Shown piece after piece: positions 36,538 through 45,738 of a DNA stretch of 64,000 nt. The notes under the pieces were generated by a model that was not told the origin of the DNA, searched no databases, and worked only from the letters and a program-made list of their open reading frames with translations. Position 1 is the stretch's first letter. Each line of letters begins with the position of its first letter. Both the position numbers and the translations under genes were made by a program. The DNA lies in the NCBI GenBank assembly GCA_938075305.1, contig CALJGV010000006.1:186001-250000 (forward strand), in the 5' to 3' direction. This stretch comes from an uncultured bacterium (GTDB lineage Bacteria > Planctomycetota > UBA1135 > GCA-002686595).

Positions 36538-37017
36538 TCAGTTCGACGACATCTCCTTGAGCAGGCCGACGAGCTGGGGCTTGGTCTTCGCCTGCATGGC
36601 GAAGGCGCGGAAGTCTGTGTCCCGGGCAAGCTTCGCGATCCAGCGCATCATCTCGAGGTGATCCTCGGGGTCGTGCTCCTCCGTCGGGCCGTCGGGACGG
36701 ATGACCGTGAAGAGGATGTTCACTGGGGCGCCATCGACGGCCCTCCACTCCAGACCTTCCTTGCAGACGGCGAGGGAGCAGACCGCCTCCGTGAGGCCCT
36801 CGACCTTCACGTGCGGGATGGCCACGTTCATGCCGACCCCCGTGGAAGCCAGCGCCTCCCGGTCGTGGAGCGCCTTCCGGATCGACTCCCCGAGCTCGGC
36901 GTTCACCAGCCCCGAGGACAGGATCTGCGCGGCGACCTCATCGAGGGCCTCTTCCTTGGACTCCGCCTTCATCTTGAGGATGCAGGCCTTCGACTTGAAA
37001 CGCTTGTACCAGTCCAT
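36538..37017 (-). CDS. ptsN: PTS IIA (fructose/nitrogen family, PtsN-like)
   Basis: ILSSGLVNAELGESIRKALHDREALASTGVGMNVAIPHVKVEGL active-site region; start moved to MDWYK. Confidence 0.87.
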   Translation of the reverse strand: MDWYKRFKSKACILKMKAESKEEALDEVAAQILSSGLVNAELGESIRKALHDREALASTGVGMNVAIPHVKVEGLTEAVCSLAVCKEGLEWRAVDGAPVNILFTVIRPDGPTEEHDPEDHLEMMRWIAKLARDTDFRAFAMQAKTKPQLVGLLKEMSSN

Positions 37018-37162
37018 GGGGAGTATTGGGGCCGGAGCACGCCACCGGGACTGGGCGTCGCTCTGTGGGACCAACTTAACAGAATCGGCGCTCCGCGGCT
37101 GGGACCCGCCAGCCGCGCCAGGGACCGGTACGCGGTGCCCCGGAGCACCTTGCACATGAGGA

Positions 37163-37198
37163 GGCGGCCCGGCCGGATCGAAATCCTGCCGGGCCGCC
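37163..37198 (-). terminator. Stem-loop between hpf and ptsN
   Basis: 11-bp stem ggcggcccggc/gccgggccgcc. Confidence 0.6.
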
Positions 37199-37244
37199 CC
37201 TAGCGAGCCACGGACCCGGAGGCCGCGTGGCGTGTTCCCATCGG

Positions 37245-37559
37245 TCAGGCGACTCCGTGGTGCCTCCGGGGCTCCAGCTTGGCTTTATCGTGCTGCTTAC
37301 GCAGCTGCCTCCCCATGCGGTCGATCGCCTCATAGAGGGCCTCTCCGAAGGCGTCTCGGTGAACGTTGGCCACGAGGGTTTGCCCCCTCCCGAGGTTGGC
37401 GACCAGCTCGACGCGGTGCGTGCGCGCGTCCTTCTCGAGCCGTGCATCCATGGAGATGATCTCCTGATTGAATCGCTCGAGCGCGGCTAGACGCTCCTCG
37501 ACGAGGCTGCGGTAGCGGCTCGGGTAATCGTGATGCAGGATCGACACTTTGGTCTTCAT
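37245..37559 (-). CDS. hpf: Ribosome hibernation promoting factor / sigma54 modulation protein
   Basis: YRSLVEERLAALERFNQEIISMDARLEKD...VELVANLGRGQTLVANVHRDAFGEALYEAIDRMGRQLRKQHDK. Confidence 0.85.
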   Translation of the reverse strand: MKTKVSILHHDYPSRYRSLVEERLAALERFNQEIISMDARLEKDARTHRVELVANLGRGQTLVANVHRDAFGEALYEAIDRMGRQLRKQHDKAKLEPRRHHGVA

Positions 37560-37772
37560 GCGCACCTCCTGGAGCGTGGGTTTCGAGTTGTCCTGGTGAT
37601 CCACCGGGATCCGGCGGGTCCTGATCGACCCTGCGACAAATGTGCACAGGCGTCAAGGCCTCTCCAGGGAGCCGGCCCTGGGGGCCCCGCGAACGACGAT
37701 TCCCCACGAATCACCCGACGGTGAGCGCCGGGCGCCCCGCTGTCCTGGGAAGAGGCACAGGCGGCCCCGGGG

Positions 37773-38579
37773 TCAGCCTCCGTTGAGGAGACCGGGGACG
37801 CCGGCCGGGCCACGGTCAGGGCCGGAGAATACCGGCTCGTCGTAGAGCACCCGCACCATGTAGAGCCCCCGGGCCGGGGCCGTGGGGCCGGCCAGGCTGC
37901 GGTCCCCCGCCTCGAGCGCGGCGCTCACATCGTCGGGCGTCATGGCCCCCTTCCCCACCTGGATCAGGGTGCCCGCGATGGTCCGCACCATGTTGTAGAG
38001 GAAGCCGTCCCCCTGGACGACGATGGCGAAGCGCTCGCGCCGCGCCACGAGCCGCAGGTGCTGCACCGTGCGGACCGTGGACTTGCGCGGGGAGCCCGCG
38101 GTCGCGAACGCCGCGAAGTCTCGTCGACCGATGATGCGCCGGGCCGCGGCCTCCATCGCCCCACGGTTCAGCGGCGCGGGCTCCCAATGGACGTGCTCGA
38201 CCCCGAGCGCGGGCCGGTGTCGAGTGCTCTGCACCACGTAGGCGTAGCGCTTGCCCCGCGCGTCGAATCGTGCGTGGAAGTCGTCCCGGCAGGTCTCGGC
38301 CCTTCGGATCCGAACCCCGGCGGGCAGGTGGGCGTTGAGGGCGTGGCGCAGGCGATCGTCATCCAGGCGTGTGTCCAAATGGAAGTGCGCCACCTGCCGC
38401 AGCGCATGCACCCCCGTGTCGGTGCGGCCCGCCCCGTGGATCGTCACGATCGTGCCCAGGAGGTCCGCAAGGCCATCCTCGATGGAGGCCTGGACGCTGT
38501 CAAAGCCGTCCTGCCGCTGCCACCCGTAGAAGAGTGAGCCGTCGTACGCGACCTCGATGCGGACGTTTCGCAGCGCCAT
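37773..38579 (-). CDS. truA: tRNA pseudouridine(38-40) synthase TruA
   Basis: VAYDGSLFYGWQRQ, GAGRTDTGVHALRQVAHF, FLYNMVRTIAGTLIQVG. Confidence 0.95.
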   Translation of the reverse strand: MALRNVRIEVAYDGSLFYGWQRQDGFDSVQASIEDGLADLLGTIVTIHGAGRTDTGVHALRQVAHFHLDTRLDDDRLRHALNAHLPAGVRIRRAETCRDDFHARFDARGKRYAYVVQSTRHRPALGVEHVHWEPAPLNRGAMEAAARRIIGRRDFAAFATAGSPRKSTVRTVQHLRLVARRERFAIVVQGDGFLYNMVRTIAGTLIQVGKGAMTPDDVSAALEAGDRSLAGPTAPARGLYMVRVLYDEPVFSGPDRGPAGVPGLLNGG

Positions 38580-38599
38580 GGCGCCGGGAGGATAGCCGC

Positions 38600-39979
38600 T
38601 CAGGCGTGGCGCTTGCGCCGATAGGAGCTCGGGATCCCGAGTTCCTTGCGGTACTTGGCGACCGTCCGCCGCGCGACGGCGAGCCCGGCCTCGCCGAGGG
38701 CCTCGACGATCGCCTCGTCGGAGAGGGGCGCGGAGGGCTCCTCGCCCTCCACCAGGTGCTTTACCCGGATCCTGACCGCCTCGGTGGCGGCGGCCCCTCC
38801 CTCCCCCGCCGAGGAGGTCGAGCTCTGGAAGAACTGCCGCAGCGGGAGGATCCCGAAGGGTGTCTGGAGGGACTTCCCGGCCACCGCGCGGCTGATGGTG
38901 CTGGGCGCGAGCCCGAGCTCCGCGGCGAGGTCGGTCATCGACAGGGGGCGCAGGCCCGAGAGGCCCTCGCTCATGAACCGAGGCTGGCGGCGGATGACGC
39001 CCTCGGCCACACGGAGCAGCGTCGCGCCCCTCATCTCCACCGCCTCCGCCAAGGAGCGCGCCCGGTCGACCTTGCCCCGCAGGTAGCCGCGGGCGTCGGG
39101 CTCGAGGGCGCCGCTGCCGAGCAGCTCCTCGGCCATGGGGTCGATGGTGACGGACGGCAGCAGGCCGCGGACGAGCTCGACGCTCACGCGATCACCGTCC
39201 CTTTGCACCATGACATCCGGCTGGATGGTGGGCGCCGCGTCCACCGTGAGGTACGCGGCCGGCCGCGTCTCGAGCTGCCCGAGGACCCCGAGCAGCCGAT
39301 CGAGCTCGCCGAGCTCGAGGCCCAGCTTCGCCGCCACCGACGGGCGACGGTTCCGGGAGAGCTCGAAGAGGAAGTCCTCGAGCAGGGAGCAGAGGAGCGC
39401 GTAGTCCTCGTCCGCCGGATCGAGCTGGAGGAGCAGGGCTTCGACGGAGGAGCGAGCGCCTATGCCGGCGGGCTCCAGCTGCTGGAGCTCCCCGATCGCC
39501 CGGCCGAGCAACGCCCAGCCCGACTCGGTCCCGGCGAGCGCGAGGTCTGCGGCTACCGCCAGGTCCATGAGCTCCTCGTCGGAGGTCGTTAGGAGGCCGG
39601 CGGGGTCCAGGCAGTCCACGAGGAAGCACACCCACCCCCTCACGTCCTCGTCGACCTCCCGCGTCGACAGCTGCGCCTCGAGGGTGTCGGAGAGGGAGAG
39701 GCTGCGGTCCGGCTGGGCCTCGAGCAGCGCGTGATGGTCGTCGCTGGCCCTCATGGCGGCGGCCCGCGATCGCGACGGCTCCAGCCGGTCCCGCTCGGCC
39801 GACAGCTCGGGGCGAGCCGCCTCCACCACGAGGGCCTCGTTGCCCTCCGCCTGCTCCATGAGCCAGCCCTCGAGGTCCGCGCCCGGGAGGGCGAGCACCT
39901 CGATCGCCTGGAGCATGCGCGGCGCCAGGACCATGTCCTGGCGCTGGTGCAGACCGTGATTGAGTCCGAGCTTGGCCAT
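38600..39979 (-). CDS. rpoN: RNA polymerase sigma-54 factor
   Basis: N-terminal Q/L-rich region I, central HTH (LSMTDLAAELGLAPSTISRAVAGKSLQTPFGILPLRQFF), RpoN box VARRTVAKYRKELGIPSSYRRK. Confidence 0.94.
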   Translation of the reverse strand: MAKLGLNHGLHQRQDMVLAPRMLQAIEVLALPGADLEGWLMEQAEGNEALVVEAARPELSAERDRLEPSRSRAAAMRASDDHHALLEAQPDRSLSLSDTLEAQLSTREVDEDVRGWVCFLVDCLDPAGLLTTSDEELMDLAVAADLALAGTESGWALLGRAIGELQQLEPAGIGARSSVEALLLQLDPADEDYALLCSLLEDFLFELSRNRRPSVAAKLGLELGELDRLLGVLGQLETRPAAYLTVDAAPTIQPDVMVQRDGDRVSVELVRGLLPSVTIDPMAEELLGSGALEPDARGYLRGKVDRARSLAEAVEMRGATLLRVAEGVIRRQPRFMSEGLSGLRPLSMTDLAAELGLAPSTISRAVAGKSLQTPFGILPLRQFFQSSTSSAGEGGAAATEAVRIRVKHLVEGEEPSAPLSDEAIVEALGEAGLAVARRTVAKYRKELGIPSSYRRKRHA

Positions 39980-40030
39980 CGGGGGGTGTATCGGCCGATC
40001 CCGCCGAATCCCGTAGCCCGCTCTCCCCCC

Positions 40031-40648
40031 TCAGCCCTGTCGGCGCCGGATGGCCCTGCGGTCCTCCAGGGCATCCTCGAGGACCCCCTTGTGGAGGTAC
40101 TCGATGGCGCTGCCCGCCGGCAGCCCCCTGGCGAGGCGACTGACGGTCAGCCCGTCGATCCCGGCGGACTCCAGGGCGTCTAGGACCAGCAGCGCCGTGG
40201 CCTCCCCCTCCTTGTCCGGGTCCGTGGCGAGGATCACCTCCTTCACGCCCCCGCCCTGGGCTCGGCGAATGAGGCCCTTCACGGCGAGGTGTCGCTCCTC
40301 CGTACCGTCAGCGGGGTTCAGGGCCCCCATCAAGACGTGATAGCGCCCCTGGAAGACGCCCGCCCGCTCGAGGGCCTCCACGTGACGCGGCTCCTCGACC
40401 ACGGCGAGGGTCGACGCGTCCCGCTCGGGGTCCGAGCAGACCTCGCAGAGCTTGCCCTCACAGACGTTGCCGCACTCCGAGCAGCGACGGGCGCTCTCGA
40501 GGGCCAGGGCCAGGCCGTCCCGCAGGCCGCGGCCGGCCGCGGCGTCACGGAGGACGTGGAAGGTCAGGCGCTCGGCGCTCACGCGCCCCACGCCGGGGAG
40601 GGCTTCGAAGGCGCGGACCAGCGACTCGACGGGGGCGGGGTAAGCCAT
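40031..40648 (-). CDS. recR: Recombination protein RecR
   Basis: LPGVGRVSAERLTFHVL, C4 zinc finger CSECGNVCEGKLCEVC, Toprim domain. Confidence 0.95.
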   Translation of the reverse strand: MAYPAPVESLVRAFEALPGVGRVSAERLTFHVLRDAAAGRGLRDGLALALESARRCSECGNVCEGKLCEVCSDPERDASTLAVVEEPRHVEALERAGVFQGRYHVLMGALNPADGTEERHLAVKGLIRRAQGGGVKEVILATDPDKEGEATALLVLDALESAGIDGLTVSRLARGLPAGSAIEYLHKGVLEDALEDRRAIRRRQG

Positions 40649-40679
40649 GGTGCTTGGGGTGTGCGGTGCGCTCAGCGCC

Positions 40680-41003
40680 TCAGGAGAACCACGGCAGCTG
40701 GACGCCGCCGGTGACCTGCGTCAACCGCTCGATGCGCTGGCGCTTGGCCCTGGCCTGCGCGTCCTTCGTGGCGGCGAGGACGAGCTCATCGAGTCCCGAC
40801 GGGTCAGAGGCCCGCGCCGCCTCTTCGGAGATCCGGATCCCCTGGACCTGACCGAGCCCGTCCACCGTGGCCCCCACCACGCCTCCCCCGGCGGAGCCGT
40901 CGATGCGATCCTCGCCGAGCTCCTCGAGGGCCTCACGGACGCGGCGGTCCATCTCCTGCGCCTGGGACAGCAGGTTGCCCATATCTCCGAAGGCTCCGGT
41001 CAT
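40680..41003 (-). CDS. ybaB: YbaB/EbfC family nucleoid-associated protein
   Basis: MTGAFGDMGNLLSQAQEMDRRVREALEEL; position between dnaX and recR. Confidence 0.88.
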   Translation of the reverse strand: MTGAFGDMGNLLSQAQEMDRRVREALEELGEDRIDGSAGGGVVGATVDGLGQVQGIRISEEAARASDPSGLDELVLAATKDAQARAKRQRIERLTQVTGGVQLPWFS

Positions 41004-41114
41004 GGTCGATCTCCACGGGACGCGAGGGTCCCCTTGGTCTGAGGTCTGTTGGTCTTGGCACTCTTGTCGAGTGACCTGGATGTTGCGTCTGCGGACCCGC
41101 GGCGCCAAGCCCCG

Positions 41115-42887
41115 TCAGTCCTCGACCCGGCCGCCGAAGAGCTCCGTGATCTCCTGGGTGAAGCCATCGGCGCTGGAGCCTCCGCGGTGGATCTCAAGTT
41201 TGAGCGCGACCTCCTCGCCGGAGACCGCCCTGAAGGCCGCCTCGATGGAGGCCCTCGAGTCGGGCCGCTCCATGAAGGCCAGCTCCGGCTCGGTCAGGCC
41301 GCGTACCTTCAGCGGCGCCACGCTGTTGCTCTCACGCACGAGCTCCCCCTTCTTGGAGAGCAGGCCCGCGAGCTCCCTCGAGCTGCGCCCGAGTTCCTGG
41401 AGCAGCCCCGTCCAGCGGTCGGCGGTGCTGTTGGTCTGGACCCGCGCGGTCGAGCCGGCAGCCCGTCGATCGCGCGCCGAAGGCGGCCTGCGCTCGGGCG
41501 AGGGCTGGACGCGAACCTCTGCCTGTGCGGGGGCGGCGGGGGGCGCCTGGGGCGGGGCCGCGGGGCGTGCCTTGCCGGCGCGCTCGGACGGGGGGACGTA
41601 GGCCTCCGGCGCTGGCGCGACGCCCCTGGGGGCCGGCGGCGTGGGCGGTGCCTGGGTGGGCGCTGGAGCCGGCGCCGGGGCAGGAGCCCGCGGCGCGGGC
41701 GCCGCCGGTGAGGGGGCGGGCGACGCCGGAGCGCCACCGAGGCGCGCCTCGAGGGCCTCGAGCCGCCGGCACATCTCCTCCACCGGCATGGTGGCCTCGG
41801 GCCGGCAGAGGTCGAGGAGCGTCGTCTCAAGGACGAGGCGTGCGTGGGCGCGCATGTGGACCGGCCCCATCCGCTCACGGGCGTGGAGCAACTCCTGGAG
41901 CATCAGCTCGACCCGGCCTGCACCGAAGGACTTGGCGAGGGCGGCCATGCGAGCCCGGCTCTCCGCGCTCGCAGCCCCCGCGGCCATGGGCGCGTCCTCT
42001 CCCACCAGCGCGAGCACCAGCGCGGTGCGCACGTACCCGAGGAGTGCGTCGAGGAACGCGGGCTCCTCGCCCTCGCGCGCGGGGAGCGCGGCCAGCAGCC
42101 CCGGCGGATCCGCCTGGAGGATCGCGCCGAGCACGGCCTCCACGGCCTCGTTCGTTCCCTCGCCCGCCAGGCGCTCGGTGTCGGCGAGCCGCGGCTTCCG
42201 GCCCACCTGGGCCAGGAGCTGATCCGCCAGGGAGAGCGCGTCCCGCATGCCGCCCCTGGCCAGCCTCGCGATCTGCGCGGTGACCCCCTCCTCCGCCTCG
42301 ATCTGCTCGGCGGCGAAGACCTCGTCGAGGCGCGCCTGGATCTCGGACTCCGAGAGCGCCGACAGGCGCAGCACCTGACAGCGGGACACGACGGTGTCGG
42401 GGACCTTGTGGAGCTCGGTGGTGGCGAAGAGGAACTTGACGTGGGGCGGCGGCTCCTCGAGCGTCTTCAGGAGCGCGTTGAACGCGCTCTTGGAGAGCAT
42501 GTGCACCTCGTCGATGAGGAACACCTTGAAGCGCGCAGCGAGGGGGACATAGGAGGCCTGGTCCCGCAGACCCCGGACATGGTCCACGCTCGTGTTGGAG
42601 GCGGCGTCGATCTCGATGAGGTCGCCCTCCGCCCCGGCGTCGTAGGCGAGGCAGCGCGCGCAAACCCCGCACGGGTCGGCCGTCGGCCCCTCCTCGCAGT
42701 TCAGCGCCTTGGCGAAGAGCCGCGCCGAGGTGGTCTTGCCCGTCCCTCGGGGCCCGAAGAAGAGATAGGCGTGCCCGACGCGGTCCTCGGCGATGGCGCC
42801 CCGGAGGGTACGGGTGACCACGTCTTGCCCGGCCACCTCGGCGAAGGTCCGCGGGCGGTATTTTCGGGCGAGGACGAGGTAGGACAT
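41115..42887 (-). CDS. dnaX: DNA polymerase III subunit gamma/tau
   Basis: MSYLVLARKYRPRTFAEVAGQDVVTRTL, YLFFGPRGTGKTTSARLFAKALNC, zinc module, EVHMLSKSAFNALLKTLEEPP; start moved to 42887. Confidence 0.96.
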   Translation of the reverse strand: MSYLVLARKYRPRTFAEVAGQDVVTRTLRGAIAEDRVGHAYLFFGPRGTGKTTSARLFAKALNCEEGPTADPCGVCARCLAYDAGAEGDLIEIDAASNTSVDHVRGLRDQASYVPLAARFKVFLIDEVHMLSKSAFNALLKTLEEPPPHVKFLFATTELHKVPDTVVSRCQVLRLSALSESEIQARLDEVFAAEQIEAEEGVTAQIARLARGGMRDALSLADQLLAQVGRKPRLADTERLAGEGTNEAVEAVLGAILQADPPGLLAALPAREGEEPAFLDALLGYVRTALVLALVGEDAPMAAGAASAESRARMAALAKSFGAGRVELMLQELLHARERMGPVHMRAHARLVLETTLLDLCRPEATMPVEEMCRRLEALEARLGGAPASPAPSPAAPAPRAPAPAPAPAPTQAPPTPPAPRGVAPAPEAYVPPSERAGKARPAAPPQAPPAAPAQAEVRVQPSPERRPPSARDRRAAGSTARVQTNSTADRWTGLLQELGRSSRELAGLLSKKGELVRESNSVAPLKVRGLTEPELAFMERPDSRASIEAAFRAVSGEEVALKLEIHRGGSSADGFTQEITELFGGRVED

Positions 42888-43114
42888 CAGGTGGGGCGCC
42901 GCGCCGGCGCTCGGGTGGAGGATAACGCCTCGGGCCCGGTTCGAAGCAGCCTTCGCCCCGGTCAGCCGGGAGGGGCCTGGATCCCGCAGTGGGCGAGGCC
43001 CGCGATGGACGCACGGCGGCCCCTGAGAGTCGCCGTGGATCTGAGGCCCCCCCGCCGGGGTAGCCGGCGGCCGCCGCCGTCTCCTGCAGCCCAGGAGGGA
43101 CCGCGCGCGCCGAA

Positions 43115-43211
43115 GGGCCCGGGCACCTCGCGCCTGACGTGAGGACCTTAGGGCTGCTCCGTTCCCGGCCTGACCCGGTTCGGACCTACGCCATCGCGTG
43201 GGACCGGACCC
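43115..43211 (-). ncRNA. ffs: Small bacterial signal recognition particle RNA (4.5S-type)
   Basis: Minus strand GGGTCAGGCCGGGAACGGAGCAGCCC matches SRP helix 8 (GGAA tetraloop, UCAGG/AGCAG internal loops); terminal pairing GGGTCCGG/CCGGGCCC; located between tRNA-Ser and dnaX as in other bacteria. Confidence 0.85.
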
Positions 43212-43275
43212 ATCGCCGCGCACGGTTGTGCCTGCTACTGAGTTGCTGCCCATCCCCCCCCGAGGTGGGAGGGAA

Positions 43276-43365
<90 letters not shown>

Positions 43366-43448
43366 GTCTAGTTGTCGTGTTCCCCCGCCGAGCGAGGAGG
43401 CTCTCGGCCTCCCCCAAGGACCGGGCCGCTTGGCCAGGGATGGAAGGA

Positions 43449-43538
43449 TGGCGGAGAGGGTGGGATTTGAACCCACGAGACCCGTAAAGGCCTACTGGTT
43501 TTCGAAACCAGCGCATTCGGCCACTCTGCCACCTCTCC
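43449..43538 (-). tRNA. tRNA-Ser (CGA)
   Basis: GGAGAGGTGGC..TTCGAAA..GGGTTCAAATCCC..CCTCTCCGCCA cloverleaf with long variable arm and encoded CCA. Confidence 0.95.
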
Positions 43539-43598
43539 GCCCGGGGGCTGCAGCCTCGCAGCTGTAGGCCCCCTGGACTGGTCGATGGACGAACGCGC

Positions 43599-44093
43599 TC
43601 AGCGCTTGTCGCGGAAGAACTGCTGCAGCAGTCGCCGCGACTCTTCCGCGTGGAGTCCCTCGCGGATCTCCGCCACATGGTTCAGCCTGGGATCGGTGAG
43701 GACCGTGCCGAGGGAGGCTGCGCCTCCGAACTTTGGGTCCCGGACCGACCAGACCACCCGCGCGATCCGCGCGTGGCTCAGCGCACCTGCGCACATGAAG
43801 CAGGGCTCCACCGTGGTGTACACCGTGGCGCCGGGGAGCCGCATGTCGCCGGTCCGCTGGAAGGCATCGCTGAGCGCGAGCATCTCCGCGTGAGCGGTGG
43901 CCTCTCCGTGGGCACGGCAGCGGTTCCGGCCCACGCCGAGCAGCGCGCCGCCACGGACCACGACGGCGCCGATCGGCACCTCGTCGGCGTCTCGCGCCTC
44001 CTCGGCGTACGCCAAGGCCAGCGCGATGCCCGCCAGGTCGTCCACGTCGTCGCCGGGAGCTCGGGGGTCCTCGATGCTGAGGGTCTCGTCCAT
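43599..44093 (-). CDS. tadA: tRNA-specific adenosine deaminase TadA
   Basis: HAEMLAL, TVEPCFMCAGALSHARIARVVWSVRDPKFGGAASL; start at MDETLSIED. Confidence 0.93.
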   Translation of the reverse strand: MDETLSIEDPRAPGDDVDDLAGIALALAYAEEARDADEVPIGAVVVRGGALLGVGRNRCRAHGEATAHAEMLALSDAFQRTGDMRLPGATVYTTVEPCFMCAGALSHARIARVVWSVRDPKFGGAASLGTVLTDPRLNHVAEIREGLHAEESRRLLQQFFRDKR

Positions 44094-44253
44094 CGTCAGA
44101 TTGTCAGAGGACCGCCGAGATGGTTGAGCGTCACCGGCGGTCTTCGAAGAGCAGGCCCGGATCCGGCCCTGGATCCTGACCCGCCGACCTGAGGTGACTT
44201 GTGAGGGGCCCGAGAGCGCGGGGGCGACCGGCCGCAGGTCGCGGTCGGTTGAG

Positions 44254-44330
44254 TGGTACACCCGAGAGGATTCGAACCTCTAACCTCCTGATCCGTAGTC
44301 AGGTGCTCTATCCAGTTGAGCTACGGGTGC
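44254..44330 (-). tRNA. tRNA-Arg (ACG)
   Basis: GCACCCGTAGCTCAACTGGATAGAGCACCTGACTACGGATCAGGAGGTTAGAGGTTCGAATCCTCTCGGGTGTACCA. Confidence 0.95.
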
Positions 44331-44344
44331 GTTTGAGAGGCGAG

Positions 44345-44373
44345 GTTGTAGCCGTGACCGGGGCGACCGTCAA
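44345..44373 (-). promoter_or_regulatory. Sigma70-type promoter for tRNA-Arg
   Basis: TTGACG-N17-TACAAC on minus strand, -10 element ends about 14 nt upstream of tRNA-Arg 5' end. Confidence 0.7.
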
Positions 44374-44624
44374 GATTCGGCGAGCGAAAGCCAGCGACCC
44401 GCCCACCCCGGCGCGCCCGGCCCGAGGCCCCGCCCCCCATCGACCGCCACGCCCACCCGGCGGCGGGAGGGGGGCGCGCTGGGCCGGGGCGGGCCGGACC
44501 AGGGCACCTGGCAGGGGGAGGACGCCACCGGCGGGATCGAGGATCCCACCTCCCCACGCCGATCGCGCTGGAACGCGGCCCGATCCATCGTAGGATCGGG
44601 CCCCTCGCTCCCCCCATTGATGCA

Positions 44625-45638
44625 ATGACCAGGACCACCCAGAGTCTGATCCGCCTCCGCGACCTCACCGAGTCCCGCCTCGAGGACATCCTCGACCTCG
44701 CGCAGCGTTTCAAGGCCGGCTCTCAGCGCGCCGAGCTGGCAGGGAAGTCCGTGGGCTTCCTCTTCTTCCGCGGGTCGCTGCGGACCCGCACCTCCTTCGA
44801 GGTCGCCATCCAGCAGCTGGGCGGCCGCGGGGTCCACCTGTCCGCCGGCTCGGACTTCTGGGAGGTGGAGGCCCGCGACGGTGTCGTGATGGACGGCACC
44901 GCCCCCGAACACGTCCGGGACGCCGCCGCCGTCCTCTCCACCTATTGCGACGCCCTCGCCATCCGGCCCAAGCCCGCGGGCAAGGCCTGGGAGGTGGACC
45001 GGCGGGACGAGGGCATCCGCGCCTGGGCCAGCAACAGCAGCGTCCCTGTCATCAACATGGAGAGCGCGCTCTGGCACCCTCTGCAGGCCCTCGCCGATCT
45101 CCTGACCCTGCGCGAGACCTTCGGCAAGGACATCACCGGCCGCCGCCTCGCCATCGTGTGGACCCCGTCCCCCACCCCCGCGGGCCCGGCCGTCGTCCAC
45201 TCCCTGCTACACGCCGCGCTGCGCGCGGGCGCCAACGTCTCCCTCGCGCACCCGCCCGGCTACGAGCTGGATGGCGGCGTGCTGAGCGAAGCCCGTCAGC
45301 TCGCCGCGGAGGGCGGCGCCAGCTTCGAGGAGGTGTCGTCCGCCGAGGCCGCCGCACGCGGCGCCCACGTGGTCTACGCCCGCTCGTGGGGTGCCCTCGA
45401 GAGCTACGGTCAGCCGACCATCGCCGCGCACCGGGTCGCCCAGAGCCGCGACTGGCTCGTGGACGAGAACCTCATGAAGCTCGGCGACGACGCGCGCCTC
45501 ATGCACCCGATGCCCGTGCGCCGCAACCTCGAGGTGACCGACGAGGTCATCGACGGGCCGAGGAGCCTCGTCTACACCCAGGCAGCGAACCGCCTCCCCA
45601 CCCAGAAGGGCCTGTTGTCCCTGCTGCTGCGCGGCTGA
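44625..45638 (+). CDS. N-acetyl/N-succinyl-ornithine carbamoyltransferase-like protein
   Basis: FFRGSLRTRTSFE, GVVMDGTAPEHV, VPVINMES, VVYARSWGAL, MHPMPVRRNLEVTDEVIDGPRSLVYTQAANRL. Confidence 0.85.
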   Translation: MTRTTQSLIRLRDLTESRLEDILDLAQRFKAGSQRAELAGKSVGFLFFRGSLRTRTSFEVAIQQLGGRGVHLSAGSDFWEVEARDGVVMDGTAPEHVRDAAAVLSTYCDALAIRPKPAGKAWEVDRRDEGIRAWASNSSVPVINMESALWHPLQALADLLTLRETFGKDITGRRLAIVWTPSPTPAGPAVVHSLLHAALRAGANVSLAHPPGYELDGGVLSEARQLAAEGGASFEEVSSAEAAARGAHVVYARSWGALESYGQPTIAAHRVAQSRDWLVDENLMKLGDDARLMHPMPVRRNLEVTDEVIDGPRSLVYTQAANRLPTQKGLLSLLLRG

Positions 45639-45738
45639 GGCCTCCCGTCGACGCGCCCTCAGCCCCGGTCCGACTCCCGCCCGACTCTCCGCCGGCCCCC
45701 CCCCAGGGCCCCTCAAACTCGCCAGCCCCCCACCGTCC

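Noticed and set aside
41115-42887. Programmed frameshift site producing a short DnaX gamma form
   Set aside because: No convincing A/T slippery run was seen by eye in the dnaX coding strand; cannot be supported without closer analysis.
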